Shown here: positions 15,998 through 23,694 of the stretch, piece by piece
Layout: each line of letters starts with the position of its first letter
Position numbering within the stretch: position 1 is the stretch's first letter
Origin: JASHPR01 sp963842355
Lineage (GTDB): Bacteria; Actinomycetota; Actinomycetes; Streptosporangiales; Streptosporangiaceae
Direction: 5' to 3'
DNA length: 64,000 bases
Assembly: GCA_963842355.1 (NCBI GenBank)
Contig: CAWJGC010000013.1
Coordinates: 248,001 to 312,000, forward strand
Program-made: the position numbers and the translations under genes
Notes under the pieces: generated by a model
What the model was told of the DNA's origin: nothing
What the model saw: the letters and a program-made list of their open reading frames with translations, nothing else
Database searches by the model: none

Positions 15998-17116
15998 GTG
16001 CTGAGCCGGCGGGCGTTGAACCGCGCCCTGCTCGACCGGCAGATGCTGCTGCGCCGGGCTGCGCTGCCCAAGGCCGGCCCGCGGGCCGAGGCCGTCATCG
16101 AGGCCGTCGAGCACCTGGCGGGCCTGCAGGCGCAGGCGCCGTTCCCGCCTTACTACGGCCTGTGGTCACGGCTGGCCGGGTTCCGCCCCGACGACCTGGC
16201 CGAGCTGATCCTGAGCCGGCAGGTAGTCCGCATCGCGCTGATGCGCGGGACCATCCACCTCGTGTCCGCCCGCGACTGCCTGACGCTGCGCCCCCTGGTC
16301 CAGCCGGTCCTGGACCGGGCCGTGAGCGCCGTCTTCGGCCGGGAGCTCAGCGGGGTGGACACCGCCGCGCTCGCCGTCGCCGGCCGAGCCCTGGTAGAGG
16401 CGACGCCCAGGACCTTCAGCGAGCTCGGCGCGCTGCTGGCCGACCGGTGGCCGGAGCACGCCCCCGCGGCCCTCGCCCAGGGCGTGCGCGCCCTGGTACC
16501 GCTGGTCCAGGTGCCGCCCCGGGCCGTGTGGGGTGCCGCCGGGCAGGCCAGGCACACCACCGCCGAGTCCTGGCTGGGCCGCCGGATGCCTGCCCGCCCG
16601 CGGTCCGAGGACCTGGTCACCCGTTACCTGGCCGCGTTCGGCCCGGCCACGGTCCTCGACGTACAGGCCTGGTCCGGCCTGACCCGGCTGCGCGAGGTCG
16701 TCGAGCGGCTCCGGCCCGGCCTGCGCACGTTCCGCGACGAGCAGGGGGCCGAGCTGTTCGACCTCCCCGGCGCCCCGCGGCCGGCCCCGGACGCCCCGGC
16801 CCCGGTGCGCCTCGTCGCCGAGTTCGACAACCTGATCCTGTCCCACGCCGACCGCACCCGGATCATCGCCGAGCCGAACCGGCAGCGGATGTTCACCAGG
16901 AACGGCATCTTCCCCGGGACCGTGCTCGTCGACGGCTTCGTCGTGGGGATGTGGCGGATCGCCCGGTCCCGCGGCACCGCCACGCTGATCATCGAGATGT
17001 TCGAGCCGGTGAGCCGCCGCGACCGCGACGCCGTGACGGACGAGGGCGGGCGCCTGCTCGCGTTCGCGGCCCCGGACGCTCCGGCGCACGACATCCAGTT
17101 CGCGCGCCTCACCTGA
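15998..17116 (+). CDS. AlkZ-like winged-helix DNA glycosylase family protein (second copy)
   Basis: 372 residues, a clear paralogue of the protein encoded at 8109-9221. Shared segments include SRRALNRALLDRQMLLRR, HLAGLQAQAP, GLWSRLAGFRPDDLAEL, FGPATVLDVQAWSGLTRL and the C-terminal DEGGRLLAFAAPDAPAHD. The QxQ pair of the AlkZ-like branch is present in GLQAQAP. The GTG start has GGGAAGGGAG about 17 bases upstream. Unlike the first copy it is not coupled to an efflux gene. The two copies differ enough that they may act on different lesions. Confidence 0.82.
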   Translation: MLSRRALNRALLDRQMLLRRAALPKAGPRAEAVIEAVEHLAGLQAQAPFPPYYGLWSRLAGFRPDDLAELILSRQVVRIALMRGTIHLVSARDCLTLRPLVQPVLDRAVSAVFGRELSGVDTAALAVAGRALVEATPRTFSELGALLADRWPEHAPAALAQGVRALVPLVQVPPRAVWGAAGQARHTTAESWLGRRMPARPRSEDLVTRYLAAFGPATVLDVQAWSGLTRLREVVERLRPGLRTFRDEQGAELFDLPGAPRPAPDAPAPVRLVAEFDNLILSHADRTRIIAEPNRQRMFTRNGIFPGTVLVDGFVVGMWRIARSRGTATLIIEMFEPVSRRDRDAVTDEGGRLLAFAAPDAPAHDIQFARLT

Positions 17117-17156
17117 GCGCGGGTCGCCCGGGCCGGGGAGCGCGGCGCCGCCGCGG

Positions 17157-18365
17157 TCAGGGGTCGCGGACGAGGCCTTCGCGGCGGTCGTAGTCGTAGG
17201 CGTAGATCTCGCGGCCGTCCTGGTACGCGCGCTCGGCCCGGCTCATCACGTCCAGCGGGTCGCCGGACCAGATCACCAGGTCGGCGTCCTTGCCGGCTTC
17301 GAGCGAGCCGATCCGGCCGGCCACGCCGAGGATGCGCGCCGGGTTGATCGTCACCGCCCGCAGCGCGGTCTCGCGGTCCAGCCCCTCCTTGACGGCCAGC
17401 GTGGCCTGGTAGATCAGGAAGTGGATGGGGACGACCGGATGGTCGGTGGTGATCGCGATCGTGACCCCGGCCGCCGCCAGACGGCCCGGGTTGGCCAGCG
17501 ACCGGTTGCGCAGCTCCACCTTGGACCGGCTGGTGAACAGCGGGCCGATGACGACCGGGATGGATTCCGCGGCGATCACGTCGGCCAGCAGGTGCGCCTC
17601 GGTGCCGTGGTCGATGACCAGGTCGTAGCCGAACTCGCGGGCGAGCCTGATCGCGGTCGCGATGTCGTCCGCGCGGTGGCAGTGCTGGCGCCACGGGATC
17701 TCGCGGCGCAGCACGCGGCCGAGCGCCTCCAGGTTCAGGTCACGGTCCACCGGGTTGCGGTCGGCGGGCGGGCTGTCCTCGGCGGCGGCCAGCCGGGCCA
17801 GGTAGTTTCCCGCCTGGACGAACGCCTCCCTGATCACCGCGGCCGTGCCCAGCCGGGTCGACGGGGTCTTGTCCTTCTCGCCGTAGACGCGTTTCGGGTT
17901 CTCGCCGAGCGCCGACTTCAGACCGGCCGGCTCGCGCAGCACCATCTGGTCGACGGCGCGGCCCCAGCACTTGATCGCCACCGTCTGGCCGCCGATCGGG
18001 TTGCCGGAGCCCGGGTTGACGTTGACGGCCAGCACGCCGCCGCCGATGGCGTCCCGGAAGCCCTGGTCGGCCGGGTTGATCGCGTCGAGAGCCCGGACGT
18101 AGGCGGTGACCGGCCTGGTCATCTCGTTCACGTCCCGGCCAGCCCAGCCCTCGGCCTCCTCGGACACGCCGACGTGCGCGTGCGCGTCGATGAAGCCCGG
18201 CAGTACCCACTTCCCGGTCGCGTCGACCACCTCGGCGTCACCGGGCACCGTGAAGCCCGGCCCCGCGACGGCGGCGATCTTTCCCCCGTCGAGCAGCACA
18301 GTTCCGCCGTCGATGGGCTCGCCTGCCACCGGGACGACCCGGGCGCCCACAATCGCCACGCTCAT
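17157..18365 (-). CDS. Amidohydrolase (imidazolonepropionase-like)
   Basis: 402 residues of the metal-dependent amidohydrolase superfamily. The composite beta-sandwich N-terminus (VAIVGARVVPVAGEPIDGG) leads into the metal motif DAHAHVG. Further ligands are seen in QHCHRADDI, DHGTEAHLLAD and the late Asp in ITTDHPVV, so the metal site is complete. DLVIWSGDPLDVMSR near the end is typical of imidazolonepropionase-like enzymes, which hydrolyse cyclic amides or dipeptides. No histidine-degradation genes lie nearby, so the true substrate is unknown. It is transcribed divergently from an SDR across 128 bases. Confidence 0.87.
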   Translation of the reverse strand: MSVAIVGARVVPVAGEPIDGGTVLLDGGKIAAVAGPGFTVPGDAEVVDATGKWVLPGFIDAHAHVGVSEEAEGWAGRDVNEMTRPVTAYVRALDAINPADQGFRDAIGGGVLAVNVNPGSGNPIGGQTVAIKCWGRAVDQMVLREPAGLKSALGENPKRVYGEKDKTPSTRLGTAAVIREAFVQAGNYLARLAAAEDSPPADRNPVDRDLNLEALGRVLRREIPWRQHCHRADDIATAIRLAREFGYDLVIDHGTEAHLLADVIAAESIPVVIGPLFTSRSKVELRNRSLANPGRLAAAGVTIAITTDHPVVPIHFLIYQATLAVKEGLDRETALRAVTINPARILGVAGRIGSLEAGKDADLVIWSGDPLDVMSRAERAYQDGREIYAYDYDRREGLVRDP

Positions 18366-18480
18366 GATTCACGCGCCCCTCTCCCGAACGACCCTTGACG
18401 CGGTTCCTGGCCGACCATAGCGCCCGCGGCGGCCGGCCGGGAACGCCGACATCGCAGGCTTGCGTCGCGTCCGGCCACGT

Positions 18481-18486
18481 TAAGGT
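18481..18486 (+). promoter_or_regulatory. Leaderless -10 element for the SDR gene
   Basis: TAAGGT is followed by exactly 7 bases and then the GTG start at 18494. There is no Shine-Dalgarno sequence. Confidence 0.55.
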
Positions 18487-18493
18487 CTGAGGC

Positions 18494-19246
18494 GTGGACG
18501 GACGAGCGATCCTGGTGACCGGGGCGTCGCGCGGCATCGGGCGGGCGATCGCCGAGGCCTTCGCGGCCGAGGGCGACCGGGTGGCGATTCACCATCGTGA
18601 CTCCGCGGCGCTGGCCGCCGGCCTGCTGGCCGGCCTGCCGGGCGGCGGGCACGTCGTCGTTCAGGCCGACCTGTCCGATCCGGAGCAGGTACGCCGCATG
18701 GTGACCGAGTCCCACGACCGGCTGGGCGGCCTGGACGTGCTGGTCAACAACGCCGGCATTTACGTGTCGCACCCGATCGCCGAGGTCAGCTACGGCGAGT
18801 GGCAGACGGCGTGGCAGGCCACGCTCGGCGTCAACCTCCTCGGTGCCGCGAACGCGACCTGGTGTGCGGTGCAGTACATGATCCCCGCGGGCGGCGGCCG
18901 GATCATCAACGTGTCGTCGCGCGGGGCCTTCCGCGGCGAGCCCGGCCAGCCTGCTTACGGCGCCAGCAAGGCGGGCCTGAACGCGTTCGGCCAGTCGCTG
19001 GCGGTATCCCTCGCCCCGCACGGCATAACGGTGGCCACGGTGGCCCCGGGGTTCGTCGATACCGACATGGCCGCCGAGCGCGTACACGGCCCCGACGGGG
19101 ACCAGGTCCGGGCCGAGAGCCCGTTCGGGCGCGTCGCCCGGGCCGAGGAGATCGCCGCGGCGGTGCTGTACCTCGCCTCATCCCTGGCCGAGTGGGCCAG
19201 CGGCGCGATACTCGACCTCAACGGCGCCTCGTACCTGCGGTCATGA
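18494..19246 (+). CDS. Short-chain dehydrogenase/reductase (FabG-like)
   Basis: 250 residues. Rossmann motif TGASRGIG near residue 9, NNAG motif (VNNAGIYVS), catalytic Ser in INVSSRGAF and Tyr-x3-Lys in YGASKAG are all present. PGFVDTDMA and the terminal SGAILDLNG are typical of 3-oxoacyl reductase-like SDRs. The GTG start is leaderless, with TAAGGT 7 bases before it. It stands alone between an amidohydrolase and an XRE regulator, so its substrate is open. Confidence 0.86.
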   Translation: MDGRAILVTGASRGIGRAIAEAFAAEGDRVAIHHRDSAALAAGLLAGLPGGGHVVVQADLSDPEQVRRMVTESHDRLGGLDVLVNNAGIYVSHPIAEVSYGEWQTAWQATLGVNLLGAANATWCAVQYMIPAGGGRIINVSSRGAFRGEPGQPAYGASKAGLNAFGQSLAVSLAPHGITVATVAPGFVDTDMAAERVHGPDGDQVRAESPFGRVARAEEIAAAVLYLASSLAEWASGAILDLNGASYLRS

Positions 19247-19279
19247 CCGGGCCCGCTTCCGTGGGCCGAACGAGGCGGG

Positions 19280-19666
19280 TCAGGTCCGGAGCATGCTGCG
19301 GTAGACGGCGAGCAGCGCGGCCTTCTGCTCATCGGCCAGGCGGTCGTCGCCGCTGATGGCGGACTCCACCGACAACGCGGCGAATCCAGGACTCTCGCCA
19401 CCGCGGGCGCCTGAGCGTTGCGCGGCAGCCGAATCGAGCAGGCCCGCCTGGGCCAGCAGCGTTTCCGCGGAAACGTTGAGCGCCCCCGACAGCAGCTTGA
19501 GCACGCGGACCGATGGCTGGTGCAGGCCCCGCTCGATCTGGCTCAGGTAGGGGTTGGAGAGCGTGGTCAGCTCGGCGAGCTGGCGCAGCGACAGGTTGGC
19601 GAGCTTGCGCTGATGGCGGATGAAGGCGCCGAGCGCCTCCATCTGCGCGTTCCAGGTATCCGTCAC
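19280..19666 (-). CDS. XRE-family regulator, probable control of the phasin-like gene
   Basis: 128 residues. A Cro/CI helix-turn-helix occupies residues about 12-68 (LGAFIRHQRKLANLSLRQLAEL, then LSNPYLSQIERGLHQPSVRVL). A short C-terminal part (ISGDDRLADEQKAALLAVYRSML) is probably for dimerisation. It lies beside a phasin-like gene on the same strand. A 16-bp near-palindrome at 19705-19720 before this gene recurs over the -10 box of the phasin-like gene (13 of 16 bases identical), so the protein probably represses both. The pairing of an HTH repressor with a phasin is like PhaR-PhaP in polyhydroxyalkanoate-storing bacteria. Confidence 0.85.
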   Translation of the reverse strand: MTDTWNAQMEALGAFIRHQRKLANLSLRQLAELTTLSNPYLSQIERGLHQPSVRVLKLLSGALNVSAETLLAQAGLLDSAAAQRSGARGGESPGFAALSVESAISGDDRLADEQKAALLAVYRSMLRT

Positions 19667-19704
19667 GATGATTCCGGCACGTCCGATCGATGCTGGCGGC
19701 TCTG

Positions 19705-19720
19705 CTCAGCATAGTGAGCA
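19705..19720. promoter_or_regulatory. Candidate XRE operator upstream of the regulator gene
   Basis: GCTCA-GCATAG-TGAGC is an inverted repeat 38 bases upstream of the XRE start. Its reverse complement GCTCACTATGCTGAGC matches 13 of 16 bases at 20469-20484. Confidence 0.55.
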
Positions 19721-19933
19721 CGCCCGCGGCGAACCACGATCGGGGTTCGCCGCGGGCGGCGGGTCACTTGGCGGCGGAGTCGTTCTTCTTACTGGCCGCG
19801 CCGTTCCTGGCGGTCGAACCGGTGGTCCGGGCGGCCGGGCGGCCGGTCCGGGCGGCGGGGCCGGTGCTCTTGGCGGCCGGGCGGCCGGCCTTGGCGGCGG
19901 GGGCGTTGTGCTGGGCCGGGTGGCTGGTCTCGG

Positions 19934-20446
19934 TCACGGGCGCGCTGTCGGCGGCGGCGGGGGCACGTTGCTGGCGGCGGGGGCACCGTTGCTGGCGGCG
20001 GGGGCACCGTTGCTGGCGGCAGGCACGCTGGTCTTGGCGGCTGGAGCGCTCTTGTGGCCGGCCGGGGCATTGCCCTTGGTGTCCAGGCCCATGTTCCCCG
20101 GAAAGATCGGCGCGACCACGTGCAGCATGTCCTCGGCGAACTTCCGCTGGCTGGCCAGCAGCTTCTGGGCGAAGTCGTACGCGTTCCCGGCCAGTTCCTC
20201 CGGCTTGGGCATCCAGTCGGCAAACGGCAGGCGGTCAGCGGACGGGAGCCGGTCGGCAAACGGGAGCCGGTCGGCGAACGGGAGCCGGTCCGGGAACGGC
20301 AGGCTCCACTCGTTCAGCGGCGGCGTGATCGACCGGACCGCGTCGGCCCACGTCTTGATGGCGCTGATAACGGCTTCCTGCCCCTGCCGAGCGTTCTTCA
20401 GGATCTCGGCCTGCACTTCCTGGGCGACATTGCGGATCTCAGTCAT
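19934..20446 (-). CDS. Phasin-like storage-granule/surface protein, tail frameshifted
   Basis: As read, 170 residues. Amphipathic helices (EVQAEILKNARQGQEAVISAIKTWADAV and PEELAGNAYDFAQKLLASQRKFAEDML) flank a repeat LPFADR / LPSADR (about four copies). This is typical of phasins and phasin-like HbhA-type proteins that coat granules or membranes. The tail has AASNGAP repeats; the third copy lacks one base (AACGTG instead of AACGGTG, at 19966). Restoring it extends the protein about 57 residues through an Ala/Lys/Arg-rich tail to a TGA at 19764. AAGGAGA precedes the ATG, and a strong TTGACA-N17-TAGTAT promoter lies upstream, overlapped by the candidate XRE operator. Confidence 0.75.
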   Translation of the reverse strand: MTEIRNVAQEVQAEILKNARQGQEAVISAIKTWADAVRSITPPLNEWSLPFPDRLPFADRLPFADRLPSADRLPFADWMPKPEELAGNAYDFAQKLLASQRKFAEDMLHVVAPIFPGNMGLDTKGNAPAGHKSAPAAKTSVPAASNGAPAASNGAPAASNVPPPPPTARP

Positions 20447-20468
20447 GGCTTCTCCTTGACTTAGTCTT

Positions 20469-20484
20469 GCTCACTATACTACGC
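20469..20484. promoter_or_regulatory. Candidate XRE operator over the phasin promoter
   Basis: GCTCACTATACTACGC matches the inverted repeat before the XRE gene at 13 of 16 positions and covers the -10 hexamer of the phasin-like gene, a classic repressor position. Confidence 0.55.
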
Positions 20485-20504
20485 ATTCTGATTGGTTTGT
20501 CAAG
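20476..20504 (-). promoter_or_regulatory. Sigma70-type promoter of the phasin-like gene
   Basis: Minus-strand TTGACA (20504-20499), a 17-base spacer and TAGTAT (20481-20476), about 30 bases before the ATG at 20446. This is the most consensus-like housekeeping promoter noticed in the window. Confidence 0.7.
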
Positions 20505-20683
20505 CGATTGGCTGGCGGGGAGAGTGCCCCGGCCGTCCGATCCGTCGCCGCTGCGGGCGGGACAGCGTCCGGCCAGCCGTATCCAACCTGCGTAACGTAC
20601 TTGCGCGGTGACCAGTGGGCGGGTTTAGTGGCACCTAGCGGTGCCCGCCCCGCGAAGTTCGCAGAGCCGGATGGGAGGTCCCC

Positions 20684-22090
20684 ATGTCGGTTGAGTCCGG
20701 TGGTGGGTCCACAGAGGACGCCCGAATGGCCGAGGCGCTGCGGGACGCCGGCCACCATGTCTTCGCCCATCTCTACGAGACCTACGCAGCGCGATTGTTC
20801 GATTACTGCGAGGGAATGCTCGGGGACGAGACAGCAGCCACCGACGCGGTGCAGGACAGCCTAGTCGCCGTCGACGCCCAGATCGGCAAACTGCCCGATC
20901 CTGACCGCCTGCGCGTGTCGCTCTATTCCGAGGCTCGCCGGCAGTGCGTGAGCAAGCCGACCCGCCGGGCCCAGCCCTCCCGGGGCGCCGGACCGGCCAC
21001 CGTGGACGAGTTCATCGCCGAGCAGGCCGGCCCCGGCGGCGCGGCGACCGGGTTGGAAACGACGTCGGTCGCGGCCGCCGCCTCGGGCCGGCTGGCCAAT
21101 CGCGATCGCGAGGTGCTCAACCTCGCGTTCCGGCACGGAATCGAGGGCGCCGATCTCGCCGCCGTGCTGGGGGTCTCACCCCGCCGGGCGCGGACGATGC
21201 TGGCCGAGGCGAGTTCCCGCTTCCGGAAATCGGCTGCCGTCGTGGCCGTCCTCCGCTCGGACCTGGCCGGGTGTGCGGCGCTGGCGGCCATCGCCGGGAA
21301 AGGGGATGCCGCGCCACCGCCGCTGACCGCGGAACTCCGCAGGCGACTGACCCGCCACCTCGAGTCGTGCCCACAGTGCACGGGGCAGCGCGAAGACCAG
21401 GTCTTCGCCCCCGAGATGCTCGCCACGGTGCCGCTCATGACCCCGCCCCCCATCCTCCGGCTGCGGATCACGAGAACGGCACTGGCCCTCGGCACGTACC
21501 GGCGCGGGGTCGCGGCCCGGGTCGGCGCCGCGGGCGGCAACGTCATGCCGGTCCGGCTGCGGGCCGAGCGGGGCCTGCCGCACGCGATGGTGGTCTCATG
21601 CCTGGGGCTGGTCATCCTCGCCGTGCCGGGGGCCCTGATCTACCAGCTCGCGGCGGGGCCTGGCGCTCGCCGGGGCCCGGTAGCGGCGCAGGTGGCGGCG
21701 GGGATCCAGAGCCCGGCGTCGGCCAGTTCCTCGCTGATCTCGCCGAATCTCGCCCCCCAGCAGGGCCCGGTGCGCCCCGTGCGCCGGCCCAGGCTGCCGT
21801 CCCTGCCCGGACTCGGCCCGACCCCGATCGGGGTGCTGCCCGTTCCTTCGCCGGGCCAGTCCGGGTTGCCGCCGGTCCCGCTGCCGCCGCACACCACGCC
21901 GCCCCCGTCGTCGCCGCCGGGCCCGGCGCCGCCGACGACCACGCCGCCGAAGACGCCTCCGCCCACGACGCCTCCGCCGACGACGCCTCCGCCGACGACG
22001 CCTCCGCCCACGACGCCTCCGCCCACGACGCCTCCGCCGACCACGCCTCCGCCGACCACGCCTCCGCCCACGCCGTCGCCGTCACCGTAG
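20684..22090 (+). CDS. ECF-like sigma factor fused to a zinc-finger, TM helix and Pro/Thr-rich tail
   Basis: 468 residues. Residues about 25-90 resemble sigma region 2 (HLYETYAARLFDYCEGML). Residues 137-185 are region 4 with its helix-turn-helix (RDREVLNLAFRHGIEGADLAAVLGVSPRRAR). There follows His225-x3-Cys229-x2-Cys232 (RHLESCPQC), like the zinc-binding anti-sigma motif, a hydrophobic helix at about 301-323 (AMVVSCLGLVILAVPGALIY) and a Pro-rich tail ending in about eight PPPTT repeats. The sigma part would be cytoplasmic and the tail outside, long enough to cross the cell wall. GGGAGGT precedes the ATG. It may work as a tethered sigma/anti-sigma switch released by a signal, or as a sigma-derived regulator. 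It stands alone. Confidence 0.8.
   Translation: MSVESGGGSTEDARMAEALRDAGHHVFAHLYETYAARLFDYCEGMLGDETAATDAVQDSLVAVDAQIGKLPDPDRLRVSLYSEARRQCVSKPTRRAQPSRGAGPATVDEFIAEQAGPGGAATGLETTSVAAAASGRLANRDREVLNLAFRHGIEGADLAAVLGVSPRRARTMLAEASSRFRKSAAVVAVLRSDLAGCAALAAIAGKGDAAPPPLTAELRRRLTRHLESCPQCTGQREDQVFAPEMLATVPLMTPPPILRLRITRTALALGTYRRGVAARVGAAGGNVMPVRLRAERGLPHAMVVSCLGLVILAVPGALIYQLAAGPGARRGPVAAQVAAGIQSPASASSSLISPNLAPQQGPVRPVRRPRLPSLPGLGPTPIGVLPVPSPGQSGLPPVPLPPHTTPPPSSPPGPAPPTTTPPKTPPPTTPPPTTPPPTTPPPTTPPPTTPPPTTPPPTTPPPTPSPSP
21955..22075 (+). repeat. 15-bp tandem repeat encoding PPPTT
   Basis: Roughly eight copies of a 15-bp unit (CCTCCGCCSACGACG type) encode the repeated PPPTT at the C-terminus of the sigma-like protein. 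Copy number could vary by slippage without breaking the frame. Confidence 0.8.
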
Positions 22091-22099
22091 GCGCCCGCT

Positions 22100-22981
22100 C
22101 TAGCTCATCCCCGTCGTCGAGGAGGACAGGGACCGCGGGTCGCGCCGGCGCCAGGCGCCGCGCTCCACGGCGGCCAGGAACCGGTCCACGGCCGCGTTGA
22201 AGACGCCCGGCTCCTCGAGGTTGGCGGTATGGCCGGTCTGCGGGAGCACCGCCAGGCCGGATGCGGGGATGGTGCGCTTCAGCATGAGCGCGGGCTCCAG
22301 GCAGCCCTCGTCCTCGTCGCCGGCCAGGATCAGCACCGGCGTGGTGATTCCGGCGAGTTCATCGCGCAGGGCGTAAAGCGAAGGTCGTGCGGCTTGCACG
22401 CCGCGCATCGTCAGCGCGGAGCCACGGGCGGAATGCTCGCCCAGCGCCGCCGCGAACTCGGCCCATCCGCGCGGGTTCTTGTTCTGGAACTGCACGCGCG
22501 CGGGTCCGGCCGCGTACCGCGGCGCGACCTGGCGCGAGCCTTCGGTGTCGAAGGCGGCGGCGATGGACTCGCACTCGGCCCGGAACGCCGCTTGCCGCTC
22601 GGGCTGTGCGCCGTAGCCGGCCCCGGCCACGACGGCCGACAGGACGCGGCCCGGGTGGCGCAGCAGTAGGTGCAGCGCGGTGAAGCCGCCCATGGACAGG
22701 CCCACGACGTGGGCGCGCGCCACGCCGAGACCGTCCAGCACGGCGACCGCGTCGGCCACGGCCCGCGCCTGGCTGTACGCCGCGGGATCGGCGGGCACGT
22801 CGGAGGGCAGGTACCCGCGCGCGGCGTAGGTGAGGCACCGGTAGCCGCCGGAGAAGTACCGGACCTGCGGCTCCCAGCTCGCGTGGTCGCCGGCGAACTC
22901 GTGGATGAACAGCAGCGGCGTTCCGGTGCCGGTGCTCTCGGCGTGCAGTGCCACGCCGTCGTCGGCCTGGATCACGGGCAT
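22100..22981 (-). CDS. Alpha/beta-fold hydrolase
   Basis: 293 residues. The oxyanion region is LFIHEFAGDH, the nucleophile elbow GLSMGGFTALHLL, the acid is in ILAGDEDEG and the histidine in LPQTGHTANLEEP, so the Ser-Asp-His triad is complete. It resembles 3-oxoadipate enol-lactonase-like and haloperoxidase-like hydrolases. It is the last gene of the minus-strand molybdenum-hydroxylase cluster, 59 bases after the GntR regulator, so it probably opens or hydrolyses a ring-derived product of the hydroxylase. The substrate is unknown. Confidence 0.84.
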   Translation of the reverse strand: MPVIQADDGVALHAESTGTGTPLLFIHEFAGDHASWEPQVRYFSGGYRCLTYAARGYLPSDVPADPAAYSQARAVADAVAVLDGLGVARAHVVGLSMGGFTALHLLLRHPGRVLSAVVAGAGYGAQPERQAAFRAECESIAAAFDTEGSRQVAPRYAAGPARVQFQNKNPRGWAEFAAALGEHSARGSALTMRGVQAARPSLYALRDELAGITTPVLILAGDEDEGCLEPALMLKRTIPASGLAVLPQTGHTANLEEPGVFNAAVDRFLAAVERGAWRRRDPRSLSSSTTGMS

Positions 22982-23040
22982 GGATGGCCTCCTGGAGAGG
23001 ACGGGTCGAGGATGTCGCGGGTCCGGCCGGCTGCCGCGGG

Positions 23041-23694
23041 TCAGGGGCCGCCGAGGTGGGGAACGTCCATGATGTGCCGATGGGTCAGGGCCGCGGCGGC
23101 TTCGGCGTCCCCGGCGCGCAGCGCGTCCAGGATCGCGTCATGCTGGCGCGCGGACTCGGCGTGCGTGCGCAGCACCCGCGGGCCCGGCTGCAACGACGCC
23201 CACAGCAGCCGCATCAGCGACATCAGCAGCGGGCTCCGCGAGTACTCATACAGCGTGAAATGGAACTCCCGGTTGAGCTCGGCGTAGCGCGGGTCGTCCT
23301 CGGCGAGCCCGGCCATCAGCCGGTTCAGGTCGTGCAGGCGCGCGATCCCGGCCGCGTCGATCTTGCGCGCGGCCAGCGACGCGCCCAGCGCCTCCAGCGC
23401 GGCCCGGATCTGGAAGTTCTCCTCGACCGGCCCGTCGTCGGCCGCGACGACGGTGAACCCGCGGTGCGTGTCGCCGATGACCAGCCCCTCGGACTCCAGC
23501 CTGCGCATCGCCTCACGCACCGGCGTCTGGCTGACCCCGAAACGCTGGGCCAGATCCCGCTGGCGCAGTTGCTCGCCCGCGGTCAGTTCGCCGGTGATGA
23601 TCAGCTCGCGGATCAGCGCCGCGACCATGTCGGTCTTGCTGAGGTAACTCGCGGCCGGGCCGGACCTGGTGTGGGCGCCGGGGACGCTGGTCAT
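23041..23694 (-). CDS. FadR-subfamily GntR regulator (FCD domain)
   Basis: About 217 residues. A GntR winged helix (LIITGELTAGEQLRQRDLAQRFGVSQTPVREAMRRLESEGLV) is followed by an all-helical FCD ligand domain (FQIRAALEALGASLAARK, REFHFTLYEYS, HDAILDALRAGDAEAAAALTHRHI) with the metal-type histidines. I chose ATG 23694, which overlaps the stop of the large-subunit gene (ATGA), rather than the longer in-frame start at 23709. It probably senses a carboxylic substrate and represses the cluster. A perfect TGGTATACCA, the usual shape of an FCD-type operator, lies in the divergent promoter region at 30026, with a 9 of 10 match at 32740. Confidence 0.87.
   Translation of the reverse strand: MTSVPGAHTRSGPAASYLSKTDMVAALIRELIITGELTAGEQLRQRDLAQRFGVSQTPVREAMRRLESEGLVIGDTHRGFTVVAADDGPVEENFQIRAALEALGASLAARKIDAAGIARLHDLNRLMAGLAEDDPRYAELNREFHFTLYEYSRSPLLMSLMRLLWASLQPGPRVLRTHAESARQHDAILDALRAGDAEAAAALTHRHIMDVPHLGGP

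Noticed and set aside
8109..17116. A genotoxin biosynthetic cluster to go with the AlkZ-like genes
   Set aside because: No polyketide, peptide synthetase or tailoring gene set is present in this window; only the resistance-like genes are seen.
19690..20328. Plus-strand frames of over 200 codons antisense to the phasin-like gene
   Set aside because: They are low-complexity Ala/Gly/Arg translations of the repeat DNA; the minus strand has the promoter, ribosome-binding site and recognisable helices.
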